Assembly (NCBI GenBank): GCA_033239525.1
Contig: BSYO01000036.1
Coordinates: 10,624,126-10,688,125, forward strand
DNA length: 64,000 bases
Source: Nepenthes gracilis
Taxonomy: Eukaryota > Streptophyta > Magnoliopsida > Caryophyllales > Nepenthaceae
Reading direction: 5' to 3'
The notes under the pieces are model-generated. The model saw only the letters and a program-made list of their open reading frames with translations. It had not been told where the DNA came from and searched no databases. Below, in pieces: positions 31,544 through 43,572 of the stretch. The translations under genes were made by a program, and so were the position numbers. Positions within the stretch are counted from its first letter, which is position 1; the number at the start of each line of letters is the position of its first letter.

Positions 31544-33064
31544 GGTTGGAACAGTAAACTATTTACAATAAGAATGATTGAGTTCACTGCTTAAACTATT
31601 TCAATAATTTTGTTTACACAAATTTTCTCAATAAATGGGCCCAACAACAAATTGTCCTATTTAGCAAGCATAAGTTGCCAGTCCAATCAATGAAAATTGA
31701 GATCTTATTTTTTTAAATTAGAAATAAGACCCCACTTTTTTACTGTAATTATTATATTGAATTCAAATGGTTAAAATTTCAAAATAAAAAAATATTAAAT
31801 ATGGTTATAATTTTAAAATATAATATTAATATCTATTGAATATTAAATCTAAAATTAATATAAATAATTTTTTTAGAGTTTATTATCTAATATTTACATT
31901 TTATTTATTGAATTTTTAAATCAAATAGTCTAGATAAGAGTGAGTGTAATCTTATTTATCCTTATGAGAAATAGAATCCCTGCATACTAGTCCATACTAT
32001 GAAACAATACATTAAATGGTCCTCTTTCTATGACTTCCTTTCTCAATGTAACTTATCTATTAATTTGTGATTAATTAAAATTTTGCCATCTTTTATCAAA
32101 AAAAAAAAAAAGAATATAATTATTTTAAAGTTAATTTTTAAAAAAATTATAAAAATATAGCAAATCTTGAATTTTCATGGCCATTTTTTTTTATAAAATT
32201 ATTTTATATGCTGATCCAATTGAAAAAAAAAAAACACATATTCCTGAATCCACCCTTATTTTCACCTCCCTTTATGAACTAATTCAAGAAACACTTGATG
32301 ATGGGACGAGGGGTATTTTTGGTAATTAAAAATCAATCATTTATCCAACCTATAAAAGAAATTAGACCCACCCACATTTATGGGTACACTGAAAATATAC
32401 AGGGTGTAAATGGGAAATCATTTTTGCTTGTTGAAGACGTGAACAATTTGCGCATTATATTTGTGACTGTGTAGGTAATTGCCATCATGCAAATATTTTG
32501 TCATATTCCCATATAACAATTTCTCATTAAAAAAAATAATAATTAATATTCGATCTTATAAGTTAAATCTTATCTTATCTAAGAAGCACATATGGCAGTA
32601 TTATCTTCGTCTTATCTTAAGAGTTTTTAGAATACATTTAACACGTGTTATAAATTTAAATTTAATTTGAGAGACCTCGGTGTATTAAAATAATATGTCT
32701 ATAAACCTACGAATAAAGCTTGTTAGAGCTCTCTTTCATGGCCTCCACTTAAAGTTATACACATTGCCACGTTGCATTCTCGTCGTTGTTTTAGTAAATT
32801 AATAATTGAGGGACACTTCTGAAGGATTTGTTAAATAAACTTGACAGTAATACCATGCTTTGGCATACTATAGTGAGCAATCTACAAATATATATATATA
32901 TATATTTAATGAATGTATTAAATCTAATATATATATATATATAAGAAATATGATGGATACATAAAAATAAAAGAAATATGATGTGCAAGGAGAAAAGGAA
33001 AGAACTAAAAAGAAATAATATCTACAATATGATGGATACAAAAAATAAAAATAGATAAGCATAC
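31544..33064. other. AT-rich region upstream of TPS1
   Basis: No gene. It has poly-A and poly-T tracts (32095-32240), a (TA)n run near 32887-32945, and short pieces shared with other TPS upstream copies, for example the TTGTTAGAGCTCTCTTTCATGG block near 32730, also near 49360. It probably holds the TPS1 promoter and intergenic DNA. Confidence 0.5.
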
Positions 33065-33287
33065 TTGTTGACACATAAAATACACCTTGTCTTAATAGAT
33101 ATCAATCTATCATCCTCCACCTACTTGTAAAAGCTTTTGCAATTTCATTTTTAAAATGGTATGCTAGCCCGAGGCGTTGGAGAGTATTGTTGAATTGAAG
33201 TTGTTTTGAGGGCATATGGGCTTCCAACTCCCTTTTCACGTCCTCTTTTAGCTCCTCCTCTTGCTTCACCTTTTGGGCTTGGGTTGC
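33065..33287 (-). pseudogene. TPS pseudogene, exon 2 remnant
   Basis: Clearly related to exon 2: [44 protein letters not shown]. It is 223 nt instead of 259, with the segment after KAF shortened and a stop before YLLRQG. Both splice borders still look usable. It is closer to TPS2 (MPSKQLQF) than to TPS1. Confidence 0.88.
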
Positions 33288-33671
33288 CTAATCATGAAAA
33301 CAACTAATTGCTTATCCACGTAAGTAAGCACAATATTTTAAACATTCTTATTCCAATTGAGGTCAATATTATATATATGTATGTATGTAAATCTCTTAGG
33401 CTCTATTATCTGAATGCCCATAAATAATGTAATTATGACATGACAAAATTACATGATTATCAATTCTTGACATATATTCATACATAGTCGTTGCAACAAA
33501 TAAGAAGTTCTTAGCTTCTGGTGGTACTTTTCAATCGATCACTGTATTTTTCATTTCAATTTGTACATGTTATCATATTATTATTAATTTCTCTAAATAG
33601 AGTACGTATAGTATAATACAAAATATAGTTCATATATAGTCTCTATAATTATTATATTTTAATAAGTTTAC

Positions 33672-33827
33672 CTCATCATCTGGAACGTAATTGAGGAAAA
33701 AGTCACCCCAAATATTAGGGTAAAATTTCACAATAGCATCAATCTTAGATTCAGTATTGTTTGATGATGGAGTTACTACGCTTTTTGATGTTTGAATGAG
33801 GGTACTGTCGATAGAAAGATATTCTAT
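33672..33827 (-). pseudogene. TPS pseudogene, exon 1 remnant without start codon
   Basis: 156 nt like exon 1 of TPS1 and TPS2, ending VPDDE before an intact GTAAAC donor, but the initiation codon is ATA (33825-33827). The reading frame itself is open (IEYLSIDSTLIQTSK). Exons 3-7 are absent, so this is a 5' fragment left by unequal exchange or deletion. Confidence 0.9.
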
Positions 33828-33914
33828 TTTGATTAATATGTGGATGATGAAATGCAGGATTTTAGGATTTTGATTAGTTGAAATTGTATGTAAGGATTTT
33901 AATCCATGGGCATG

Positions 33915-33922
33915 TATTTATA
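33915..33922 (-). promoter_or_regulatory. TATA box of the TPS pseudogene
   Basis: TATAAATA, 88 bp from the former start codon, as in TPS1 and TPS2. Confidence 0.65.
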
Positions 33923-34059
33923 GGTTGGAACAGTAAATATTTTACGATAAGAATGATTGGGTCCACAAGTTATAACAATTCTAATAATTTTGTTTACACT
34001 TTCTTGTCGTGCTATTTAAGAAGGGCCCAATACCAAATTGTCCTATTTATAAATAAAAA

Positions 34060-34720
34060 ATTCCTTATTTAAATCCAATCAATATGAAATAAAATCATCC
34101 AAAACACTACTAAATTTTGACAAGGACTCAATTATGTTCTTATGTTTTTATAAAGATAAGAATTCAGTGGTTGAAAAACTCGTTAGAGCACTGTTCAATT
34201 TGCTCATTTCTCCAGCTGAAGTGACATGATAGAATCACTGGTGAAGCAAAATTTTGAGAGTATTTCTTGTCCTGATTTGATGAATTAGAGTGGGCATATT
34301 ACTCCAAGGAACAAAGTTAAAGAAAAATAATGAAGATAATTAATGGCGGATTAAGATAATCTTTACTTTTATTTTGAAATTTATCTTTAGAAAATAGTAT
34401 AATTTGCAACATTTTATTTAGATTACCGTAAGACTAAAGCTGATTACAAATACCACGCATTACTTAGGAATTAAATCTATTCAAAAAGACATTATTTTCA
34501 ATTCTCGTAAAATGAATTGTTTCGTAAACGTAGCCTGACTTCCTCCAGCCTTTTGCGTCTGCATGAATATTTGTGCGGTAAAACTGGAACGCACAAGTCA
34601 TTTGTTGATTTTCGGTTAATCATTTCATCTCACGTGCATCACCGTGTGTGCGTAATGCATAAATACAAATATCAAATGGAAGCTTTTTCGGTTAATCTCT
34701 ATGAAACCTTTTTACTCTAG
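34060..34720 (-). repeat. TPS upstream repeat, copy 1
   Basis: Contains a block (34310-34620) with GAAGATAATTAATGGCGGAT, TTTAGAAAATAGTAT, TTGCAACATTTTATT and AATTGTTTCGTAAAC. It is repeated at 49680-49800 (partial), 59830-60130 and 61320-61640. It lies upstream of TPS promoters and marks old units of the cluster. Confidence 0.7.
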
Positions 34721-35258
34721 AGAAGTACAAATATCAAATGGAGTATAAATACAAAACCTTCCACCCTGAGAATCATAGAATATAAGCTCTAAATAATTTA
34801 TTAACAATGATTGATTGAGTTAAATTAATAACTTTATGGAGATCAAATGAAATTTTAGGTTGAAGTTAATATTCTGACCGGGTCGTATTAGACTCAATTA
34901 CGTCTTATCGGTGCCTGATGCGCGTACATGCATATTTTCGACAGTAAAGATGCACTTTAAGATGCCTCTAGGGCACTTATACATGTTTGAGACAAAATGC
35001 CTGCATCCAATGTGTACTTATATTCGAGGCGGAATGTAAGTGTCTAACGGATACTCATGCACCAAACGGTTTCTGTCTCAGTGCTTGACACACACTTGAA
35101 ATGTGTACGTTCATCAATTTTCTATAAAAGGTCCCATTGGCCAAATTTAGTCATTTTTTATAGAATCTAGTAAAAAGAGAGAGAAAAAGAATAGATGAAG
35201 AGAGAGGAGCGGGTTATAACATGGTATTATTGATTTGGTTAAAAAGAATCTCTGAATA
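34721..35258. other. Unassigned intergenic DNA
   Basis: No gene or recognised repeat seen. GAATA (35254-35258) borders the next LTR. Confidence 0.4.
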
Positions 35259-36684
35259 TGTGATGTATCTTATTTTTAACCGAAAATTTGATTAAATTTT
35301 GAATGTAACACGGACGTTGACCTAATACAAAATCTGTAAATAATCTGTATAACATAATATACAACCACAATAGAGCTCAATAACCATACACATAGAATCC
35401 ACATAGCCACACCCAATACGTGGCACCAATATCATAACTCTGGTCACCATATCGACTCAAACAAGATACCACTAGATACCCACAACCAAACTATAAAGAC
35501 CTACGAAAGCCCATACATCCATCAATTACAGCAATGACTACACTACAAGTATATCATCATCGATATATACATACCTCAATACCTGAAACCATAAATAATA
35601 AAACTATATGCTCCACCAAATACAAAATCACAAAACTAAGTCCATGAGGATTGTCTTCCAGATTTGCTGCCTAACCAGCTCTTATGACTTGCATAATTTT
35701 TAGGAGTTTACATCTTCTCATGACTTAGACTACATGCATAATCGATATAAAGTATGGAAAAAATCAAAATTCTTACCGCCGAGAGCCCAACACTACTTTA
35801 GAGTTTCCGAACAACAATTTACCTTCACAATTACAAATAACATAATTTTTTAAGCATTACAAGATAACATGGTTAATGTACATGCATATAAATATCTCGA
35901 TTCATATCCGATAGTATATTCGGTTTACTTAAAATTAACATATAATAACATATGTGAATAAATTCCTAAAAATCAAGGTACCCACATCCACCAAATTAGG
36001 GCTCCCACTTTTTAAGGCCAAATTATGTAAAAATTACAAGGGAATCAGGAAATATTGAAGGGGGACGCGGCTAGGGTTTGCCGAGTGCGAAAACCATACA
36101 AATCTCACTAATCAGACATGAAATCGAGGTAATTACATGTTAGGATCATTAGTAATAAAAAATAACAACTTAATTAAGTATCGAAACAAAGATACTAGAA
36201 GAAAATAAAATAGACGTTTAAGAAAACGAAAGAAAGGGTATGAGTACACTTGTCTGGACCCGATTTATCACTTTTCTAACTAGCTCGAGCTCGAAATTGG
36301 GCTTGGGAGCCTTGGATTTCTCATTCTGTCACTGCTCACTCTCTCTCTCTTGGTCGCCAAAATGCCAGAAATACATGCCAAAACCCTTGCAGCCATATTT
36401 ATATTGCGAGCCGGCGTGTGGCAAGCGCACCCGGCACCAGCTCTAGCACTTTCTCGGGCGCTTGAGCGTTTGGAGGGCGCACGCCATATTATTTTGGTCG
36501 CCTGCTCGGGCACTCAAGTGCCCGGAATGTGCGGCCTGTTTTGTTTTGGCGCCCCGACGAGTGCCCCACACCGATTCTTCCTAAGATCATGGAACCTAAT
36601 TTTTTTACACGAGTTAAGCCTAATTTTTATTATATCAACTTAATTATTCCCTAATTATCATATTTGAAAATCCGGATCCACACA
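35259..36684 (-). mobile_element. 3' LTR of Tekay-like gypsy element G (1426 bp)
   Basis: The plus strand begins TGTGATGTATC and ends GGATCCACACA, next to a polypurine tract on the minus strand, which identifies it as the 3' LTR. It has a telobox-like TAGGGTTT at 36073, a CT-rich leader (36330-36350) and a GC block with CTCGAG and GCGCTTGAGCG (36282-36500). Confidence 0.82.
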
Positions 36685-36685
36685 A

Positions 36686-36699
36686 CTCTCCCCCACTTA
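36686..36699 (-). other. Polypurine tract of element G
   Basis: AAGTGGGGGAGAGT on the minus strand, directly before the 3' LTR; the plus-strand primer for retrotransposition. Confidence 0.82.
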
Positions 36700-36779
36700 G
36701 AAAATTTCATCCTCGAAACTAACGAATTCTAACACTTGAACGAGAAAGCATATCTTAAAATAAATAGGGATACTTGTCT

Positions 36780-37126
36780 CGAATTTTCTCATCCCTCTCC
36801 CACATTGCCTCCTCGCTGGAGTGATTCTTTCACAAAATGTTTACTAGGATATGATCCCTTCGATTTAAAATCTGAACTAGCTCCTCTAAATACAATAAAT
36901 CTTCCTGGATAGCCAAGGGGGCATAATCGATGACATGCGTTAGATCATGGACATACTTTCTCAACATCAAGACATGAAAGACATTGTGCACCTCGGCCAA
37001 ACTCGGTGGCAACACTAAACAATACGCCACTACTCTGACTCTTTCTAGGATCTCAAAGGGACCAATAAACCGTGGCATCAACTTTCCCCTGACACCGAAT
37101 CTGGAGACCCCCTTCCACGGCGACAC
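36780..37126 (-). pseudogene. Tekay-like integrase C-terminus / chromodomain tail
   Basis: FIGPFEILERVRVVAYCLVL, LAEVHNVFHVLMLRKYVHD, then VQILNRRDHILVNIL and a stop, followed in frame by KNHSSEEAMWERDEKI. The last part is the chromodomain-like tail of Tekay/Del chromoviruses, with a nonsense codon where Trp is usual. Confidence 0.85.
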
Positions 37127-37866
37127 CTTAATGAAAAAAAGTCTTCGACATCGAATCTATACCCAAATCTCCTACGTTCGACACAACTCTTCTCGCAATT
37201 TTGGGCCATCTTTAGTTTCTCAAAAAACACTGCAATCCTTTCTACCGTTTTTCGAATTACATCAGGACCCAACAAACATGTATCTTCTGTCTCATTCCAA
37301 TGGATCAAAGATTGGCATTTTCTACCATAAAGTGCCTCAAAATGAGTCATACTAATACTTGCCTAGAAACTATTGTTGTAAGCAAACTTAGCCAACAACA
37401 AGTGGTCATCCCAATTCTCTCTCATCGCCATCACCAAGGCTCTAAGTTTATCTTCCAATATCTGAATTATCCGCTTGACTGGCCATCGATTTGAGAGTGA
37501 TACGTTGTACTAAATTTTAGGTTCGTCCCTAACTCCTGGTGCAAACTGTCCTAGAACTTAGAGATGAAACGGGGATCGCGATCAGACACAATAGATGTTG
37601 GTGCACCATGCACTCTAACAATTTCGTTAATGTACAACTATGCCAGGCGATCACAAGAGTACGTCATCCGAATGGCTACGAAATGAGCTAACTTTGTTAA
37701 CCGATCCACAATGACCCAAATAGTATCGTGATTCCTCGTGGTCCCAAGCAAGCCTAAAACAAAATCCATAGAAATATCTTCCCACTTTCAACTCAGAATG
37801 AGTAAGGGCGGCAACAAACCCATGGTCTTCCTCCTGTCGGCTTTCAGTTGTTGACAAATAAGACAT
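37127..37866 (-). pseudogene. Tekay-like integrase core, broken
   Basis: Pieces include IWVIVDRLTKLAHFVAI (first catalytic Asp), VRVHGAPTSIVSDRDPRF (second Asp), and TSFEALYGRKCQS-like MTHFEALYGRKCQS. Stops and frame changes interrupt it. Confidence 0.85.
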
Positions 37867-38929
37867 CGGCCAACAAAGGCAACAATCTCCCTCGCCATAT
37901 TTCTCCTTCAGAATATTTTTCTCAAGTCCTGGTGCATCTTATTTATTCTATGGTGGATCATATACTTGGTTCTATGAGCCTCGTTCATGATCTCCTCTTT
38001 CAAATCCTTTTTGTTAAGTACACACAAATGATATCGGAAGTACAAGACTCCATCAGCATGGATACAAAAATCTTTCTGGGAGTCCTGGACAGGGTCTCCA
38101 ATAATATCCATCAGAAATGGAATGCCCACTTGCCCATCCTTAATCCTCTAAAGGATCTCGGGCTACACCTGCAAGAAAGACAACATCATCATATTGCCAT
38201 TTTATATAATGCTAGATATTGTAAAATTTCAAGCAGTCCAGCATCTCCATCTGCTTAATTCGCAACCTTGTCACAAAACTAGTTCGAGGGCTCAAAGTAT
38301 CTACGACTACATTCGCCTTTCCAGGCTAATAATGGATCTTAAAATCATAGTCTTTAAGGAACTCGATCCATCGTCGCTACCTCATATTCAACTCTTTCTA
38401 TGATAATAAATACTTAAGACTCATGTAATCAAAATATACCAAGAACTTCTTACCATATAAGTAGTGCCTCCAAATCTTTAATGCAAACACCACGATGGCC
38501 AAGTCCAAATCAAAAGTCAGGTAGTTGTTCTCATGAATCTTTAATTGCCGAGATCCATAAGCGACCACCTTCCCATTTGGCATCAAGACACTGCCAAGGT
38601 AAGGCTTTGAGGTATCACAATACACCTCGAAACCACCCGAACCGTCAGGGATAGTCAAGATCGGTGCCGAAGTGAAACAATCCTTCAACTTTTGAAAGCT
38701 TAGGTCATACCCTTCGATCCAATCAAAACTCGATTCCTTCATCATCAAAAGGGTGAGAGGTAAAGCAATCCAAGAGAAGTTTTTCACAAAACGGTGATAG
38801 TAACCTGCCGTCCCCAAAAAGCTACCGACCTCCATCACAGTCATCGGTCGACTCCAACTGATGACTGCTTCAACTTTCTTTGAGTCCACTATGACGCCTC
38901 CATCAAAGATGGCATGGCCTAAGAACACA
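37867..38929 (-). pseudogene. Tekay-like RNase H and connection domain
   Basis: MFLGHAIFDGGVIVDSKKVE, AGYYHRFVKNFSWIALPLT, then FEVYCDTSKPYLGSVLMPNG, VVAYGSRQLKIHENNYLTFD and ALKIWRHYLYGKKF. The D of the DTS and DLDL blocks is kept. The frame stops at 38398; the integrase zinc region lies in other frames at 37870-38130. Confidence 0.88.
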
Positions 38930-39540
38930 ACCTTATCAAGCCAAAATTTGCACTTTTTTAACTTTACATATATCTTATGCTCTCAGATGGTCTGAAGCAC
39001 GATTTTCAGATGCACGCATGCTCATCACAACTCCTTGAATAGATCAAGATATGATCTACAAAAACCCCAACAAATTTGTCTAAGTACGGCTAGAAGACTG
39101 GGTCCATCAAATCTATAAACACAGCTGGTGTATTCATCAATCTAAATGGCATCACAAGAAACTTATAATGGCCATACCTTGTCCAGAAAGCCATCTTTGC
39201 CACATCATCATGCTTAATCCTAAACCAGTGATACCCAGACTAAAGATCGATCTTAAATAACACACGGGTCCCCTGCAACTGATTGAAGAGATCATTAATC
39301 TGTGGCAACGGGAACTTGTTCTTAATCGTGATTTTGTTCAACTCACGATAATCTATACACCACCTCAAAGTCCCATCCTTCTTTTTCATGAATAGGACTA
39401 GAGCACCCCATGGTGAAACATTTGGTCTAATAAAATCCAAATCCATAAGGTCCTACAATTGCTATGTTAATTCTTTTAACTCGACAGGAGCCATATGATA
39501 AGGGGTCTTTGAAACAGGTACTAATCCAGACATAAGATCA
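38930..39540 (-). pseudogene. Tekay-like reverse transcriptase palm, inactive
   Basis: [20 protein letters not shown] and [20 protein letters not shown] are clear. The catalytic box, normally IDDIL or VDDIL, reads VDHIL (GAT CAT) near 39045-39060, so an essential Asp is replaced by His. Several stops also occur. Confidence 0.87.
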
Positions 39541-39613
39541 ATTTTGAACTCGATCTCACAGTGTGGCGGCAAGGTAAACAACTTATTAGGGAACACATCT
39601 TCAAACTCATGTA

Positions 39614-40330
39614 CTACCGGAATCTCCTTAGCCGATAGCTCACACTCTCTGCCACACTGGCATACGCTAAATAAACTTCACACCCACTATTCAACGGATG
39701 ACAAGCTTGGAAAGCCGAAATAAAGTTGGACGGCTTAACTTGCTGAATTCCTTGAATGTGAAAGGGCTCACATTTCGGAATTGCAAAATCAACCTTCTTA
39801 TGAAAACAATCAATAGTTGCATGATTTCTTGACAACCAATCCATGCCCAAAATAATATCAAAATCATGCATCTCCAGGAGAATCAAATCAATAGTTAAAG
39901 ACAACCCATTAACCTCAACCGAACACCAAGGGTAAGAAGCATCAGTTGCAATAAAAGATCCCGTGGGCGTTGACACAAACAATAAAAAAACAAGAATGAC
40001 AGGAGATGATATCAAATGACAATCAAACCGAGGTGATATAAAAAAATGAGTGGATCCAGAGTCAAAATGCACCGTAGCAGAAACACCACAGATAGAAAAT
40101 GTGCATTCCACTACGTCATCACATACCTTGGCTTTGCTTGCAGACACCGCAAAGGATTTTCCTTGAACAACAAGCTTACAGGAGAAAGCCTTCACCGGAT
40201 GAGGACACTCTTTAATCTTATGGCCAGATTGCCCACAATTAAAGCACACACCCAATATCTTATAACAAGGCTTATTCCCGTGTGTCTTCCCACAGTGATG
40301 ACACGGGGACACTGAAGCTTGTGAAGACAA
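39614..40330 (-). pseudogene. Tekay-like gag zinc knuckle and protease
   Basis: 238-codon frame. A CCHC knuckle CFNCGQSGHKIKEC is followed by an aspartic protease with FDSGSTHFF (DSG active site) and DIILGMDWLSRNHA, the usual retropepsin C-terminal block. An open piece of an otherwise dead element. Confidence 0.88.
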
Positions 40331-40521
40331 TGTGACCTGGCTGCTCTTCTTCCTAGAATCTAGTTGTTTTACTCTCTTGGGTGGTCTCCCAGGACTTGCA
40401 CCCGAGCTAGTGCCAACATCACTTCTATTCGTTGGCCGCTTCTTATAGAATTCTTTTTTTTTTGAATGCTCCCTTTCGTGGATCTACGCACGGTCCAACA
40501 CATCCACATATTTTGCCAATT

Positions 40522-41136
40522 TTAAAGTTGCCAACTGCTTGCGAATATCATCCCGCAAACCTTGAAGGAACTTTTTGCCTTCCTCTCTTCATCTTTGACC
40601 ATGTATGGAGCATATCGAGCTAGCTTCATGAATCTTGCATCATATTCGACTACCGTCCTATTCCCTTGCCTTAGACAAATAAATTCTTCCTCCATCTGCA
40701 CTTGGAGGGCAAATAGAAAATACTTTTTCATAAATGCATCTCCGAACATGGCCCAAGTGATCTCATGCTCCGGCACACCTAATGCCCTTTTCTTCATCTC
40801 CCACCAATGGTAGGATTTACCTCCCGACCGGTAAGAATCAAACAACACCCGATCCTCCACGGGACAACGAATCATGGCAAACACTTTCTTTAGCTGTTGA
40901 AACCACATGTCCTCCTTAACCAAACTAGGCTCCCCCAAAAACTCAGGAACTCTTTCTTGAATGAAATGAACATATCCACCCACCCCATAGTCCCAGTTTA
41001 CGGACAGTGTAACCAATTTTGGGCGGATGTAGGAATAGGCCTTACCATAATGGTGCACAAAATATTTTTTCATTTTCCCAAAAGGAATATGTTTATTTCT
41101 ACACATTCTAGAGTGCAAACCCACGCAATTCAACAT
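40522..41136 (-). pseudogene. Tekay-like gag
   Basis: 204-codon frame with RCPVEDRVLFDSYRSGG, ALGVPEHEITWAMFGDAFM and FICLRQGNRTVVEYDARFM, the retrotransposon gag domain of gypsy elements. It lies beside the 5' end of the internal region. Confidence 0.87.
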
Positions 41137-41260
41137 CTCGTCGTAAGCGGTATACCTTTAACCCGATATACGGGATCATAACACATACCACCATCTTTCC
41201 GTGGCTCAGAGGCAATCTTTGTACTTCTACAGTAATATCTTAAGCGATACCAGGGAATAC
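41137..41260 (-). other. 5' internal leader of element G
   Basis: Short non-coding DNA between gag and the next LTR. A degraded priming site may be CTGGTATCGC on the minus strand near 41237-41248, but the match is weak. Confidence 0.35.
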
Positions 41261-42475
41261 TATCGTCTAAAATACAAATCTTTAGTCTAATTTTACAATT
41301 ACTTATTTTTAGGGAATTTCATATTTATTCATAAAATGTTGTTCTCACTCCGGTAGAACGGTTTATCAAATTTAACATATCATGAAATTTTTTTCTTATA
41401 CTTTTCATAATTTTCATAATTTTATGAGTTTAAGTCTTCGTATAATATAATTTATATACATGATCATCATAAAGCATGAGAAAAATAAAAATTCTTACCA
41501 CTATAAGCCAAACATGACTGTAGAGCTTTTGGACGATAAATCCTTTTATAAATGCATACATTATAATTTTCGGTGTATATACAAGACAATATATATATGT
41601 GGATAAATATCTCAAATCATGTCTGATAATATTTTTGTAACATGTAAAATAATATATACAAAATATATATGAATAAATACCAAATATTCAGAGTACCCAC
41701 ATCCATAAAGTTAGGGTTATGAATTTCTAAAGTCAAATCATACATAAATTACAATTAATTTGAGTAAAAACCCAAGGGGGCACGGGTGAGTGTTTTCAGG
41801 TGTACAAAACGGTATAAAACTACCAAATTGGACACCAATTGTTAAATTAATATGTTGAAGGAATTGATAACAATATTTTAAAGCCAATTTATGCAAAAAT
41901 TTTAAAAAAAATGGGTAAAATCGTTTGGGCGCAGGGTTAGGATTCCACGTTCGAAAATCCGTCAAAATTACGAAATCAAACATGAAATTAACATATATGC
42001 ATAACGAAAATATCAATTTAATCGGGTATCGAAATGAGAATACCCGAACATAATGAAACAAAAGTACAAAGAAATGAAAGAGAATGGTATAAGTACACTT
42101 ATCTCGACCCGATCTCCAATTTCTTTAATTAGCTCCAAGTCAAAATTGAACGCAAAAGCCTTAATTTTCTCCTTCTCTCCTTCTCCTTCATATTCTCTCT
42201 CTCCTCTCTCTACCTTTTCCCACATGAAATAACACAGAAAAAATCCGTTGGGCTTTTACAACGTGGTCCGGCACTCGAGTGCCAATTGGCATGCAAGAAG
42301 CGCACCATACGCATTTCAGCGCTTGCGGCGCCTGAGGCGCCAACCAAGCGCCCCATGCTGAGGCCTCTTACCACTTCCAAAACCTTATTTTTTCACATGG
42401 ATTAAGTATAATTTTGATTATATTAACTCAATTTTTTTTAAAATGATATTTGAAAACCAGTATGCTATAATGCGT
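41261..42475 (-). mobile_element. Gypsy LTR on the 5' side of element G, truncated and diverged
   Basis: Same order of blocks as the LTR at 35259-36684 (AAAATTCTTACC, CCACATCC with GTTAGGGTT at 41715, AAGTACACTTATCTCGACCCG, CACTCGAGTGCC at 42272), but the match by eye is far below that expected of a young LTR pair. Its outer end lacks the GGATCCACACA type terminus. Confidence 0.6.
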
Positions 42476-42489
42476 AAAGCTAAGGTACC

Positions 42490-43290
42490 GATCTCAACGC
42501 AATACTCCACATATTCGTGAGTTCTCATAAAATTACTACAGAAAAATCATGCACAATCGACATACATGTACATCATACATATGTATACTTCGAAATCGGA
42601 AGAGAAATTAACATGCATGCGCATTTTATACACACAAACTTTGAAATTGGAAAGGAAATCAACACGCATATACCTTTAGCGCACATAAACTTCTAAATCC
42701 GAAGAAAAATCAACATGCATGCATGTTTTACACATATATACTTCGAAATCGGAGCTTAGATGGGTATTTGAGTGAAAATACCCGGAAAAAGTGGAAAGAA
42801 ATGAGCAGCAATAGAAGAATGAGCTTAGAGTACACTTGACTTGGATTTACAAATTTTCTAACTTGTTTCACCTTGAAATTGAGCTTGGAGGCTTCAATCC
42901 TCTTCTTCTCTCTCCCCTAATCGACTCTCTCTCTTCTCTGCACTCATTATCGAAAAATGATTGAAAACTGAGCACGAGGGCTTTCAAATATTTGACTGGC
43001 ACTCAAGCACACGTCGATAGTGACTCAAGCACCATTCTGTGCCAAATACCACTAGATTTGGCACTTGAGCTTGGCTTGATCATGCCTCATGCGCTATACC
43101 CACTAGAGTCGTGCTCGCGTGTGGCTTGAGTCCCCTTCAGACTCTTGTTAATCTAGTATCAGACACAAATTATTCGAGTCCAATTTTGACTCTTTTAACC
43201 TAATTTTTCACATCTTTTGACCTCAATTTTAACTATATTAACTTAATTAACCATGATTAACATATTTTAAAAACTCAAACCTTATACTTA
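42490..43290 (-). mobile_element. Gypsy LTR fragment I
   Basis: Contains the TAGAGTACACTTGACTTGG, CTCTCTC and ACTCAAGCAC blocks of the other minus-sense gypsy LTRs and ends near ATATTTTAAAAACTC. The left part is a 51-bp minisatellite. No element genes belong to it. Confidence 0.55.
42570..42760. repeat. 51-bp minisatellite, about 3.5 copies
   Basis: The block ACTTCGAAATCGGAAGAGAAA recurs with changes (shown here to 20 bp or less: ACTTCGAAATCGG) at 42587, 42638, 42689 and 42740, exactly 51 bp apart. CATGCATGC lies in each interval. Confidence 0.8.
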
Positions 43291-43559
43291 TTCTACCTCA
43301 TTTGTACATAAGCCTGCATCTAGAGCATTTCAAGCACTAACATTCTATCCAAATTGCATATAATTACTCTACAAATGCATCTTAGGTGCTATTCCTTCCA
43401 CCAAAATTACGTATAAGCACCCTATCAATTTGAATATGGGGCTATCCTAATTTCCTCAAATGTGAATTGTCCTCAAATAATTATAGTATAATTATTATCC
43501 AAATTAGCCCAAAATTATATATTGACATCAAAAATCATAAATAAAAATTGGAAATTACA
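43291..43559 (-). mobile_element. Left (3') LTR end of element J
   Basis: Matches 48245-48531 (GCACTAACATTCTATCC, CAAATTGCATATAA, CTCAAATG..) and ends AATTACA. On the minus strand it is directly preceded by the purine tract AAGGAGGAAGAA, as a 3' LTR should be. Confidence 0.6.
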
Positions 43560-43572
43560 ATTCTTCCTCCTT
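43560..43572 (-). other. Polypurine tract of element J
   Basis: The minus strand reads TGAAGGAGGAAGAAT just before the LTR start TGTAATTTCC. Confidence 0.6.

Noticed and set aside
42570..42760. CRISPR-like regular repeat (51-bp period)
   Set aside because: Units are contiguous and diverged with no unique spacers, and the host is a plant; it is a minisatellite.
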